DNA of 64,000 nt from Alentia gelatinosa (Eukaryota > Annelida > Polychaeta > Phyllodocida > Polynoidae), in the NCBI GenBank assembly GCA_950022655.1, contig OX465583.1, positions 63,826,306 to 63,890,305 of the forward strand, read 5' to 3'. A program made the translations under genes and the position numbers. The notes under the pieces are model-generated. The model was not told where the DNA came from and did no database searches. It saw nothing but the letters and a program-made list of their open reading frames with translations. Below, piece after piece: positions 34,785 to 46,504 of the stretch (the stretch's first letter is position 1; each line of letters opens with the position of its first letter).

Positions 34785-36003
34785 GACTCCACATATTCAG
34801 AACTACATTCCCATCTATGTGAAAACTGCTTAGAGGACAACTGGCAAACTTACTTGCATTAGAAAAACAACCCATCACATAAATAGAATTCTAAAAGAAA
34901 TCAGTTTTTACCAACGAACAAGCATTTACTAAAAACCTAGCTCAAAATAATCTGAACAAAATAATTCATTATAGGAAAACGGTATATCTAACAGTACATG
35001 TGAATTTATACATTAAAAGCGAGCATAGAACAAGACTCATAACCACAAAATATCACCATTTAAGGCACGTAAATTGTATACATTTTTTTGTATAATTCTT
35101 AAGGAACCTCATGGGGTGTCCTCCATAATCATTAGTGTCATAGTGCTAACTAAAGTTCAAGTAGTTGAACTCAATCCAAAATGTTTCATCTTGCTTTGAA
35201 TGTAAGTTCCTTCTTACTTATTTCTTGGCTCAACTTTCACTAGTTTAGTGCTCGAGGAAATCAAGGTCTCATAGTGTGCATAACAAGTGCTGCATATTCT
35301 CATATTGGCATTATACCTCAGCTGCCCTTGATGTCGAACAAAATAAAGTCCATAAAATATGAGATTTATTGTCAAAACAGACTTCCTTCAACTGTACACT
35401 ATACCGCCTTTCGGTAATTGTCGCAAATAATTATTTTAACATCTTCAATTTAGTTCACAGATAATGCGTTTTTCTCCTCTTTACATGGCGTTGTCGTATT
35501 GCACAAGTTCATGTCTTGTCAAAAGTTGTGTTCGTATGTGTACACTGCATTGCATATTGAGTGAAATGTCTTGTGCGTTTTACAAAAATGTATCCACCAC
35601 AACAGATAAAAACTTATGAAAACTGTATTACAACCAAGAAACCATATCAACATTCAAGTAGATTGTCTTAGATAATACTACCATCACCCTGGAATAAAAT
35701 ATTGTAAAAATATCCAGAAATGGCCAGATAGGAAACTTAGTACAAAAATGACTATTCAATTATGATAACATATGTTCATACTTGTGTGAATAATAATGAT
35801 ATATACATATGGAATCATTTTAGCCTGGCTTTGTGAATTTACTCTTGTGAAAACTAAGATTAAAAGCAACATATACTCAATGCAGTTTTCCCTTCCTTTT
35901 GGGTATTTTTTTTTTTAACGTTTTTTTTTCTTCCATCCCAAAACGGTGTTTTTTGAGGCACGAATCCGCCCTTATATAATTGCAAAACAAGTTCTTGTTC
36001 TTA
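34785..36003 (-). other. Likely 3' UTR and downstream flank of the membrane-protein gene
   Basis: AT-rich sequence after the stop at 36004. Several minus-strand AATAAA-like motifs occur, none decisive. No other feature seen. Confidence 0.4.
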
Positions 36004-36543
36004 TTATTCTTTCTTAAATCCATCTCCCGATCCATGGGCTTGGAACGACCCCGACTCGGACTTGGTGTCGGTTACGAGCGATGACTGGGACCGGAATCCA
36101 GCAGATGGACCTTTCCCTGCATCCTTATCGAAGAAGAGTATGCCTGAGACACCGAGCCCGATACCAGCCAGGGCCAGCAGGAAGGACACGTAGTAGAGGA
36201 TCGACTGGAGAACCACTGCCGAGATGAGGATCATGTGGTAGAGCAGGTAGGTCTTGATGACAATCGCAGTACTGACCACCCCACAGGAAATCATCCAATA
36301 TGTGTGCGAAGGCTTGTCCTTTTTCGTGTAGATGTATTCGTACAGTACGGTTATGGCCTGGAAGACACCGCAGATGTAAAATGCCATGCCGGCCTTCACT
36401 GGGTTCACGAAAGACTTCCCGCAGCGCGTCTGGAGCATTGAGTTGATGGCCCCAGACGGAGTAACTGGCACCTTGGGTGGGCCATACCTTCGGTTCTTTC
36501 CCTCTACTGCTTCTTTCATTTTCACTTGTGATGGTATCGGAAC
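36004..36543 (-). CDS. Unrecognised multi-pass membrane protein, terminal exon
   Basis: A strong acceptor (pyrimidine tract ending GTCTAG) precedes the open frame at 36543. The first ATG is at 36519, giving 171 residues, but the frame is open up to the acceptor, so upstream coding exons are possible. The protein has a basic N-terminal ~40 residues (RRYGPPKVPVTPSG), a hydrophobic segment at about 43-64, and a long hydrophobic block at about 75-132 that could hold two or three further helices. A Ser/Gly-rich cytosolic-looking tail ends GDGFKKE. I cannot assign a family. The membrane topology and spliced exon make it a real gene rather than a repeat product. Confidence 0.7.
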   Translation of the reverse strand, partial: VPIPSQVKMKEAVEGKNRRYGPPKVPVTPSGAINSMLQTRCGKSFVNPVKAGMAFYICGVFQAITVLYEYIYTKKDKPSHTYWMISCGVVSTAIVIKTYLLYHMILISAVVLQSILYYVSFLLALAGIGLGVSGILFFDKDAGKGPSAGFRSQSSLVTDTKSESGSFQAHGSGDGFKKE

Positions 36544-36649
36544 CTAGACAAGAGAAACATAAAACGTTAAAATTTACTTACGAAACAAACAGAGATCCAT
36601 TCTGATTTGGTATTTCATACTTGAAAAAGCCTTTCCTTATCGAACAATC

Positions 36650-37110
36650 TGGCTTGGCAATGGAAACCACATATCTAACTTAAAAATCGGGGGCCACTCT
36701 GCTGGGTTTTGATTTAGAGATCAATATCATGATAATTCTATAATAAAATATATATTTATAGAAATTCTAAATAAAAGTTTATTTTCACATAAAAACCCCA
36801 TGTCAGTTTCTCCAAACTCTCACAGAACATAGTAGATGTATAGTACTACACATTTAAGCTTTAAAATTCATAGGTCACCGTCCGCATTTTTGAAGGAATT
36901 GAAGGAAAAAAAACTATTTTCGTGTATTTTCCTGTGTAAATAACATAAATGTAAATTAGCCTATTTTACCTATTAAGATTGGATAAACTGGACAAAACGT
37001 TAACTTAAATCATTTAGATTTAGAATGAATCGCAAGGAACCAGTAATTGATAATTGACCATTTCTAAAAATCACCAGGTGGCCTATCCATAGGATATGCC
37101 TTTGAGAGGA
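36650..37110 (+). repeat. Dispersed element related to the tandem unit, copy A
   Basis: Shares blocks with 49641-50092 and with the first ~370 bp of the tandem unit: the AAAACCCATGTCA region, a GATAATTGAC...AAAATCACCAGGTGG block, and an end near ATGCCTTTGA. It looks like a short non-autonomous TIR element (TTTAAAGGCA-type ends). Confidence 0.5.
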
Positions 37111-38533
37111 TGACGGTGTGTGTGTGTATTCAAGGCACACACTCAAATTCAATGCAACATTTGGTGATTAACTGAAGCATTTTCAATAAAAATGCCCATT
37201 ATTTCTATGAATATAAATGTATTGATATGAAAGCATTATGCAAATCCTGTGATACTTATCAAAACTAATATAAGGTAGCATATATGGATGTATTTCTTAA
37301 AATTAAAAACGTTTCTATTTTAATCATGTAAGTTCCAGTACCTTTAACGCTATTTTTGTCATAGGTTTGATAATCTTCCGATATCATTCTGGATGTTGCG
37401 TCGAAAAAATATGAAACCCCAACCCCATCATTTATAATTTCTACCTATCCTACATGACATACAGTTGGTTAGTACCGTAGTCACGAATGGATGCAATATA
37501 TTAAATCATGCTCATTGGGAAAATATAATAGCGTAATGAACTGGAAAGCTATGTTAATTCATTACACATGCCTTGTATCTTTTGCGTAGCCATGTAGGAA
37601 CTATTACATTGGCGGATCCCCTCCCCTTTTTTTATGAGTTTCTGTCTTAATATGACTTAACAATAGTGCATTTACACTTCAAATCTACTTTATTCTGACG
37701 CTGGAATAATTAGATAATTATACATTTGATGATACCTAGTTAGAGATACAAAAGTTCTTCTAGAGCAAGGATTAATGAACAGAAAAACCACGGACACCAG
37801 TTTGTGAAGGACAATGTGTAGGGCTAAATATTCTGCGTTTAGTTGGTTTTCTTTGGTTTAGTTGATCTAACGCCCAATATTCATCTATAACCGTTATCAA
37901 ACTTTTGTAGTTTATACATGCACTAGTTTTCTAAATTTACCCTACTTACAGAGTAGGATATTCTACCTGGTCCAGGCAATTTTCTAGAATTTATATCTTT
38001 TAAAAAAATGATGGGACTCCTTTAGGAGGTTTAAGAAATGTTTCTAGTCAGTGTTATGGGAAAATCTACGAATTGAAAGAGACTGCAGTTGTACTAGTCC
38101 TTGTTGAGATTCTCTAGAGAAAATCTATACAAAGTTTTTCTATTAGGCTTAGTATTACCAAAAATGATTCCTCTAAATGGAACAATACATCTAGCTCTGA
38201 GTGGAAGACTTTAGGAGGAATGATTTTTTTATTTCACTGTATCTACGTTAAACAAGGTCTACGGTGGTCAAAAATGGGACCCACCTTTTGACTAAGGGTG
38301 GGAAGGTCTGCTTCCATGGCCACGGTATCCTGTGCACTTTCTTCTGTGCCTCCGTTTTTCAGTGAACACTTTGTAGTTCAGTAACAAACAGTATTTACTC
38401 TCTTTCCACGTAAATAGTATACATCAAATTGATCCAGTTTTGGACTATGTTTAGTTTGATAAAAATGCCGTGAAGCCTCATCCCTATCACAAATATTCTA
38501 AACAAGACTAGTCGGTAGATAGTCAGAAGATGT

Positions 38534-39374
38534 TAAGCCTATGAGACACCAAAGTTTTTCACGATTCGTCCCGACCATCTTATACCTATAATGCCCCAGT
38601 CACACTGGCGTAAAAAACGGCGTTTTTCCGTGTACGCACGTCTACGTTCTTCTACGCATTTTGGAATCTCAAAATACGCCGCAAAACGCCGCAATACGCA
38701 GAGATGCGTAAAGGAAAGTCAGAATGCGCCGAAAAACGCCACAATGCGTACAGAAGCGTAGATAAGCGTTGATGAACGTTGATGAACGTTGAGAAGCGTA
38801 CTAAAACGTTAAAGAAAAGCAAACAAATATGTTCCAAATCCGTAGCTAACACGTGGTCTCCAACAATTCAAATACGTAGAAGAAACGCCGAATTTTACGC
38901 CAGTGTGACTGGGGCATTAGACATCGACATCTACACTATCTCCGATCACACCTCCTCCTTTTATAACCTAGTAACTTACACGGGATATGATCAAAGAGCC
39001 GCCGGGAGCCGAGCCGGGGTGACCCCCAGGCCGCTGGTGTGGAATCATAGAAATTAATTCAAAGTTTGATAACTTCGGATCCCATTAAGATATCGGGAAA
39101 TGGTTTTCAGATTTATCATTGCCTCTCTCTAGCCTACAAATCGATATAAGGCACTTATAAATCGGAGTAATGAGTGGTATTGCTATTGAAACGGCATACT
39201 CAGAACCGGGAACAGTCGATGAATGTGCATACACCGAAATCTTAAGGTCGGGGATAGTCGGTCATATCTGACATGGTAGTAATGCCCGACCCATCGGGAA
39301 AAGCAATAAAATCAGGTTGGTCGGGCAATGGTAGAATCGGGCACAGCGGTCGGGTTGGTGTCTTATAGGCTTTA
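38534..39374. mobile_element. TIR element with AGCCTATGAGACACCAA ends, carrying a nested MITE
   Basis: Terminal inverted repeats at 38533-38552 and 39355-39374 match at 18 of 20 bases. The interior outside the nested 331-bp MITE (38589-38919) contains repeated CCCGAC/GTCGGG motifs. No transposase. Confidence 0.7.
38589..38919. mobile_element. 331-bp MITE with 27-bp perfect TIRs and an ACGCC-motif interior
   Basis: The first and last 27 bp are exact inverse copies (starting TAATGCCCCAGTCACACTGG). Between them the short motif ACGCM (or its complement GCGT) recurs about every 10 bp. It is mostly in one orientation on the left and inverted on the right. Confidence 0.85.
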
Positions 39375-39660
39375 CATCAGTGTTTACAGTTGGGGTAAGG
39401 CAAAAAGGTTGAAAGCCTCCAAGTCCTTTTGCGGATAACCAGGTAACTAGTGCTAGTCTGAGACAAGGTATCAGCCAACCTGGGTGTTCCTTGTTCTAGC
39501 AATTCACACGGCTGGAAATATTCAGTGCGAAGAGCGGACATGCTAAGATGTGCATATTCTGAACCTACTAGCAGAAAGTTCAAGTTGAACAGAAATTTAG
39601 ATTAAGGGAGCCCGATAGCGAGTTGGATCCTAGAAAAACCTATTGCCACAATAAAGATAC

Positions 39661-40795
39661 TAGACTGGCTCTAGACTGTCTCCTGTCCTATGCCTACTCC
39701 GACCACTCCAACTACACCCCCCCCCCCCCCCCCCCCCGCGCCGGGGATACAGGGACAGGTATAGTCAGTAAAGTAGTCAGATTTCTGGCATGAAGTAGCA
39801 ACAGCATTCCTGACACTCTCCATACAGATATCTTTGCCACTGGTCAGGATATCTGCTTCTGGGAGATTGATACCCCGAGATTTTCTAGGTTGACCTAGGG
39901 GTTGACCTGATATACATTAAGTTGTTATCTATTAAATTTTGTTATATATCTTGAGCAAGTCTACTTGGTCTCGGCCTATTGCCCAGAACAAACCACTTTA
40001 CGGAGAGAGGACAATAAAGTATATTAACAAAAAAAACAAAAAAAAACATTAATCAGCACTCTTCTTCTGCTGGGCCTGTGGTTTGACAATTTAAGTAAAG
40101 AGTCTAAGTCTGTTTTTTGTGTCTCTCTGTCTCTGTTTCCATCCCTATCTTTCCTTTCCTGTCTCTCTGACTGTATGTCTGTTTTCTCTCTTCTGTCTGT
40201 ATGGTTGTCTGAATTTCTCACTCTTTCTATCTGTCCCTGTCTCTCTGTGTCTCAGTCTATATCTGATTTTCTGTCCCTGTCAGTAGCTATATCTGTGTCT
40301 GTTTCTCTCTGTCCTTGTCTGTTTGTATTTGCTTTGAAATTCTGCCTCTCAATCTTTGTTCCTGCCTCTCTGTCTCTATGTCTGACCCTCCCATTTCTCT
40401 GTCCCTGTCTGTCTGTATCTATTCTGATTTTCTGTCTCTGTCGTTGTCTGTCTGCATATATTTGTTTGTTTTGGTAGTTTAACGTCCAATCTGTTCAATT
40501 AGACTTGTCTGCATATATGTCTGACTTATTGTCTGTCTGTCTCTGTTCTTGTCTCTCTCTCTATGTATGTCTGTCTCTCTCACTCTGGGCCCCGGGAGTT
40601 GGAGAGAAGGGAGCGGTAGCGGAGGAGAGGTGTAGGGCTACAGGAGAGGCGGCTGGAGGAGAAACCTACAGGAGGTTTTGCGCCCGATGGACAAGTCTTT
40701 GATTCCCAGTCCTATCAGGCGTTAGGAAAGTCCAAATGTTCCAAAGTAGTTTTATTTCTTGATTATATTCATAATCAAAGACTTGAGCAAGTCTA
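39661..40795 (+). mobile_element. TAGACT-family element, copy 1 (interrupted)
   Basis: The first ~215 bp match 61776-61990 and the last ~210 bp match the right half of the same element. Between them lie other sequence and a pyrimidine-rich TCTGTC microsatellite. Flanks TAAAGATAC and TAACGATTC agree at 7 of 9 bases, consistent with an old 9-bp duplication. A 21-C run (39717-39737) interrupts the left part. Confidence 0.65.
40110..40600 (+). repeat. Imperfect TCTGTC/CTCT pyrimidine microsatellite
   Basis: Long run of TCTGTC, TCTCTG and CCTGTC units. The open frames it creates are low-complexity artefacts. Confidence 0.85.
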
Positions 40796-41427
40796 TAACG
40801 ATTCACAAAGATGATCTTCGCCATCACATAACCACGTTACAATTCTAAGCAGGAAAAGCAATGGATTATATCATGGAAAGCGATTATATTATAAATGCAT
40901 CATGGTATGCTAGTCTTCTAATTCAGTACCCACTAGTACCCGCATAACGGCTGGTCGGCAACTGGCCTGGTGACAGTTTTAAGCATTTTGAGTTGATAAG
41001 ACTGCTATAAAACTTGCTACACATTGCAACCAAATGAAGCGTAAATCAACATTCGAAATAGACAAATTCTAATCAATAAACCAATCACGTGCACTTTCAT
41101 GGGTAACCAGGTCGATCTAGCATACATTAGTTGTTGTTGCGAGGTGTGCAACCTGTGTTCTGTGAGATCGGTTATTTGGGGTTTTTGTGTTTGTTAGGAT
41201 ATCTTCGATCTTGTTAGTTTTTATGGCTAAGATATCTAAGTTTGGGATGTTTTCCTGGAAGCCTTGGCTCATATATACTTTGGTTTAGTTTATCGGGTGT
41301 ACGGTTTTGCATCGGTGTAGTAATTGCTGTGTCATCGAAAAAATATACAGCTGGATATCCGGGTGATCCCCCTCCACACACATACACACACCACCACCAT
41401 CACCTCAATAATATCAACAGACATCAC
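40796..41427. other. Non-coding stretch
   Basis: No gene or clear repeat recognised apart from a short CACCACCATCACC tract near 41390. Confidence 0.5.
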
Positions 41428-41545
41428 AAGTTTGAGTCTGAGTTTATTTATGTCACGCATTTTGTCGGCTCCATAATTTCACGAGTCGAAGAAGAGTGAT
41501 ATTACGGAGCCAACAAAATGAGTGACATAATTAAACTCAAACAAG
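41428..41545. repeat. 118-bp foldback element
   Basis: The left arm (AAGTTTGAGTCTGAG..., ATTTTGTCGGCTCC) and right arm (GGAGCCAACAAAATG..., AAACTCAAAC) pair over about 50 bp with a few mismatches around a 13-nt loop. Confidence 0.75.
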
Positions 41546-42169
41546 TGGCGTCTAGATTTTATCCTACCTCGTTTCCACATTTTTTCAGTAGTTGAAAGTA
41601 GTGGCATAAACAACACTTTATGTCACATCCGTCGCCTATGAAATATTGTATGCTAAACCAGTAAAGTAGGATTCCGAAAAATTGACAATTCCTATATTAT
41701 GGGACAGAGATCCTCTGTATATCGTTTGACCAGGGTACCTCATAGGCAAGATCTAGTATTACTATAGGAGGGAATGCTGACTGGCAGTGACATATGACAC
41801 CCTATCTCATTTCTCACGTGACTGATCATACCCGTCAAACTCGAAGTCATATGATTGATAGTTACTGCAGGCCAGGAAGGCATAAAACGGACTATGGTGG
41901 TATCCGATTCACATAGTTTTTCGAAAAGGGGCATTTCGTTGCTTTCTATTTTGATAACAAAGGGCTATTTTCTCTTCTACTTTGAGTTCACCAAAGTTTT
42001 AGGTATCGAAATGACTCTAAAAGAATTCTCTACTCAACTAAACTGTGTTTAGAGTTTGCTTCCTCATGGAATTCTAGAGCCTTCAATCATGCTCTAGAAG
42101 TCAACATTTTGCCTGTCATTTTGACATGATTTCTGAGAAATGTGAGAACAGAGTATATTATTTATTATT

Positions 42170-42204
<35 letters not shown>

Positions 42205-42208
42205 TTTT

Positions 42209-42239
<31 letters not shown>

Positions 42240-43797
42240 GGTTAGCAGCCTGAAGATTCCCATAGATGAAACCGCTATTTGTTGTACAGAGACATATCTA
42301 TGACAACAGACCATGCCCCCAGAACATGACATCATGACAATGGCAGACACAAAATGATCCGCTAAGCAACTCGCCTAGAGACACACGGATTGGCATGGGA
42401 AATGTTTGATAGTGAGCGCATGATGACATCATCGCGCTGTCGCCTGACAGCTCATTCAAGCGGTAGCTGCACCCGATAAACATGTGCCACGTTCACTCAG
42501 AGTATATCATCTAAATAAATTCTGTATATGGCAATAAAGCTCATAGTCTAAATTCTAATATGGTACCTTTTGCAAATCTGTATGCTGTTTACAACCTAAG
42601 TTATGAGAATCTTTGTCTACCAAGTCAAAAATAGATACTTTTCAGTCCCTATATTGGCTATAAAAATTGCACGACCATTAGTATTGAATATCTTTACAGC
42701 CATCATGAGCATCCATCAGTCAGTGTCTGTTAAATTATATTCCAGTTCAAAATATGACCTAAACAACCTTCAGAAGGAATGTCAGACAACTGACCAAAAT
42801 CTCAACTGACCTACTCCTATTTCGGTCAAAATCGGATTTTTCAGACAGAAAAACATAATCAAATTAAAAGATATTTGAGGGAGATATTTGTGTATGTATG
42901 ACATACATATTCATCGAATATCATAGTCTTCTTATTCTTGTTTCCTATGAGAGATACCTTTAGATCTTGCCATATAAAACACTCAACACAAGGGTGAGAC
43001 AACTGACAAGGTGAGACAACTGACCCGTTGTTTTCGCGTAGGTCACTTGTCCTGGGTCATTTGAGATTTAGGTCATTTGTCCCGCCCCCTTTAGAAGGAA
43101 CAATACATTCAAGCCACTTGGAAAGGTTACTGGAGAATTCGACCTGAAAATGAACTCAACCCGTAGTTGTCACGAGAACTCAAACTGTTTCGGAGAACTC
43201 CACCCTCAATGTCGACTCGTTTTAGATAATTATTTATAGGTCAATGTTTCACATAAAAGGAAACGTCTGACTAGTTTTAGATGAATAATCCAGCGGAAAT
43301 GGGGGGGGGGGGGGAGTCCAGTTAGGTTTAGGCTTCTCTGTTCGTTTTCTTCCCCCTGGAAGACCAGATTTGAAATCAAGATAATATAATTCAATGTGAC
43401 ACGAGGCTTAGCTGTAGAGATAAGGTTGACATTTCTTTACTAACAAATATATAGTGTACATTAGCTTTCTCATATAGTAAATATTATAGAATAATGGCAG
43501 ATCAAGTGAAAAAGCATACATCACAAGCGGGGTTGATTCATTGCAATATCCATATCAAAACACAGCATCATTATAGTTTATCCACATTTAGTTTTCAGGA
43601 TAGTTATGCGCGAACATTTTTAGGGCATGAATATAGATTACAACATGCTTTTAATAATCTGTAAGGCTTGAAATAGCTGAGAACTGCACACATCAACGCA
43701 ACCCACAGGGTGGTACTTTGACTTTGATTTAGGTGGTACTTTGACTCAGGTTGGTACTTTGACTGGTAACCGATAATACACTTCCACTAAGTACCGG
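41546..43797. other. Non-coding stretch with ATT microsatellite and a 23-G run
   Basis: No supported gene. ATT repeats (42160-42205) run into poly-T and then 23 G (42219-42241); a further G tract lies near 43303. A GGTGGTACTTTGACT-like motif is tandemly repeated near 43700-43770. Confidence 0.6.
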
Positions 43798-44337
43798 TAC
43801 AGTAGAACCCCACGTAAGGGGACCACCCTCCTTTCTGGGCTTAAGTGACCGCATACGCGGGTTGTCCATTTACACAGGGTTTTCAAAATTCCACCAGTCC
43901 TACTTACAAGTGTTATATATGGATGACTATTGGAGACAAAGGCGATGGCAAATCTGTAAACCGTTTTCTGATAGTATTTGGATCCGAGATTATTAGGCTA
44001 TGAATCATTTTCTATGAATACACTCCAATGGCCCGTGGCTCACCCCGCCGCGGCTCCTGGCGGCTCATTGTAAGCCATATTTGATAGGGTGTTCCTCCGA
44101 AGTGTCCGTTTCAAAGGGGTTAAATGTCTTTTCATACCGAAATAAGATTCCGCTTATGCGGGGTGACCACTAGACTTGCTCAAGTCTTTGATTATGAACA
44201 TTCATTAAATGATTAATCACAATCAGAATAAAGTTCATTTTAGTATGTATCTTTCTCTGACTGGCCCATGAATCAAAGACTTGTCCACTATGAACAGAAT
44301 CTCCTGTTTATACCCCCAAGCTGCTCCCTGTAACCCT

Positions 44338-44583
44338 CAGGGATGTCAGTTGGGGTCAGGGGAAAAAGTGGAAATATTTTAAATGTGGAATTTTCTATAT
44401 CGGAGAGACCGGGAAAACTTGGATAATATGTCCTTGTTGGTCATGGCATAGGGCTGAGGGTCGGTGGGGAGGTTCCAACTACTGTTTTATTGGCGTAGAT
44501 AATGCTAAATCAATACAATCTTTTTTGAAACAAGGAAAAGCAAAAGTGGATTTCTACGGATAGCTGGAAAACTGGCATCTCTG
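44338..44583 (+). mobile_element. hAT-like MITE (CAGGGATG...CATCTCTG) nested in copy 2
   Basis: 246 bp, flanked by the 6-bp repeat AACCCT (44332-44337, 44584-44589). The uninterrupted site is visible in the 61776 copy near 62062. Confidence 0.75.
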
Positions 44584-44753
44584 AACCCTATACCTCCTCC
44601 TACCCCTCCCTCATCCCCTCCTCCAGTTCTCTGGCTGCCTGTGTTATCATAGCAATAAATTTCGCCTACTCCTAACTGTCACCCAATTAAGATCAAAGTA
44701 AGAAGGTATCAATCTCCCAGCAGATATCCTGACCAGTAGCCAAGATATCTGTA

Positions 44754-45237
44754 TTCGCCGAGTCAACCTGGAAGTAGGTGGCGCTTCGAACCCCCTCTGC
44801 GGCCATCTTGGCATGGAACCTATGCAGTGCTAGGCTTATGGAGAAGTCAAACATTCTTTTCTAATATTATTTAATATGTGGGGTCGTGTTAAGTAACTCT
44901 CAAGTCAATCTTTTTGACAAAACAAGATCACCCTGGCAATTTCAGATCAAATGATTATGTGATGGCCTCAGTTTAGCCCCCGAATGCTATGTCAACAAAT
45001 CGCCTAAACATCGATTTTCTTCGAGTTGGCACGCTTAAATCATGTCAGGAAGATGTAAATAACATTATTTCAACTAATGCATGTGTAAATTAGACATTAT
45101 AAAGTAGAATATTAAAGTTTTCCGCTATTTTACACCCTGACAGCGCTTTGTATTCACCAGCAAGATGGCGGAAATCTCCGTTGTTAAGGGAATTCGGAGG
45201 GTATTTCAAACCGGAAGTTGCCAGATGACTCGGCGAA
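44754..45237 (+). mobile_element. TTCGCC-type MITE, copy 2 (484 bp), nested
   Basis: Perfect 12-bp inverted repeats TTCGCCGAGTCA / TGACTCGGCGAA. The empty site is visible in the 61776 copy near 61898. AT borders both sides. Confidence 0.88.
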
Positions 45238-46143
45238 TGGAGAGTGTTGGAAATACTGGCGCTAAACAGCCCCAGACGTCCAACACCATTACCGATTGTA
45301 CCAGTCCCTGTATCCCAACGAGGAGGGTAGCCATAGCATGCACTGATGCAGGGACTGGAGCCAGTCTACTCTAGGTGACCACTTGTGCGTGGTTAAAATA
45401 AACTCATTTCTGTTCCAAGCAAAAGTGTCCACCTATGTAGGGTGTCTTTTCGGCAGGGGTTCTACAGTATATTATCTATCCATGGTTGTATTAAAAAGAT
45501 ACTTGAGTTTGGAAGATTCAAAACGGGTCGAGTTGGTATCGGGTCGAGTTCCAGATTCCCTCCAGGCTCCAGAGGGGAAATGGGTAGGAGAAGAAGGGAG
45601 GGGGAAGGGTTGCTGTCCAAGGCGCCGCCCATTCGCGTTACTGCAGTGTCAAGAGAATGCACGTAGAACTGATTTATCTGACGTAGCTAAACTTTAGTTG
45701 TACAATCTAATGTTAAACATACCATACAAACCCTGGGATGGACCGAACATATAGATCTAGCACGGACATGGAAGACATTTCCAACGAAGAGTCAAAAACT
45801 TTTGAGCCATCCTTCACCCTAGCAAAGACTCGCTAGATCTAAAACTACTTGCCAAACGTCAATCAACAATCTAAAGACAGTGTTATATATTCACACATAA
45901 CTAAGTCTGAAACAGGTAACAGGGCAAGAACAATTAAATAATTACCTTCCTGCTGACAGCTGGGCGCGTGACTTTGGCGATGTTCGAAAGATGTTCCACT
46001 TCCTGGCCGTTATGGTCCTGAGCTGATTCCTGGCACGTCCCGCTAATGACAGCTTTTCCAGCTGAACTACAAGCAAGATAGTGTTGGTAGAATCCGAGAG
46101 ATGGCGCCAGTGTGTAGTAATATAAACTACGCAGGTTTCCCGC

Positions 46144-46278
46144 TAGACTGGCTTTAGTCCCTGCATTCCGCTGTGATTCATGGGCCAGTCAGAGAAGGAT
46201 ACATGGTAAAATAAACTTTATTCTGATTGTGATCGATCATTTAATGAATGTTCATAATGAAGGACTTAAGCGAATCTA
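46144..46278 (+). mobile_element. TAGACT-family element, copy 3 (135 bp, deletion derivative)
   Basis: Keeps only the two ends of the family. Flanks GTTTCCCGC and GTTCCCCGC match at 8 of 9 bases. Confidence 0.85.
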
Positions 46279-46396
46279 GTTCCCCGCGTTAACGCTAAAA
46301 GGCAGAATAATCGAAGGCGCCAGTGGGAACCAGCCAATGGTTGGGTGGGCCCTGCACAATTTCAGGTCCCACGCCCTTCTGATTCAATGTTCCAAG

Positions 46397-46430
46397 CATA
46401 GACCTCTACTTTATAGAGTAGAGGTCTATG
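46397..46430. repeat. 34-bp palindromic micro-insertion with 7-bp duplication
   Basis: CATAGACCTCTACT and its exact inverse enclose TTATAG. TTCCAAG stands directly on both sides (46390-46396, 46431-46437). Confidence 0.85.
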
Positions 46431-46504
46431 TTCCAAGTTTGTCTAAACCGTGGGTCACTTTTGACACGTGGTTTAACCGTCTGGTCCCCAAACTTAAGAA
46501 GAAT

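Larger units (their letters stand above)
44171..45373 (-). mobile_element. TAGACT-family element, copy 2, carrying two nested MITEs
   Basis: Starts TAGACTTGCTCAAGTC and ends with GACTGGAGCCAGTCTA plus CTCTA. It is flanked by the exact 9-bp repeat GGTGACCAC (44162-44170, 45374-45382). It is the reverse of 61776-62236 but is interrupted by 44338-44583 and 44754-45237, both absent from that copy. Confidence 0.88.
43798..45469. mobile_element. pogo/Tigger-like MITE split by a later insertion
   Basis: Left end TACAGTAGAACCCC (43798) and right end GGGGTTCTACAGTA (to 45469) form near-matching inverted repeats. The TAGACT element at 44171-45373 inserted into it and duplicated GGTGACCAC. Confidence 0.65.

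Noticed and set aside
40175..40702. Plus-strand frames rich in Ser, Leu and Cys
   Set aside because: Translation of the TCTGTC microsatellite.
45165..45374. Plus-strand 69-codon frame
   Set aside because: Crosses the border of two nested MITEs, so it cannot be an ancestral gene.
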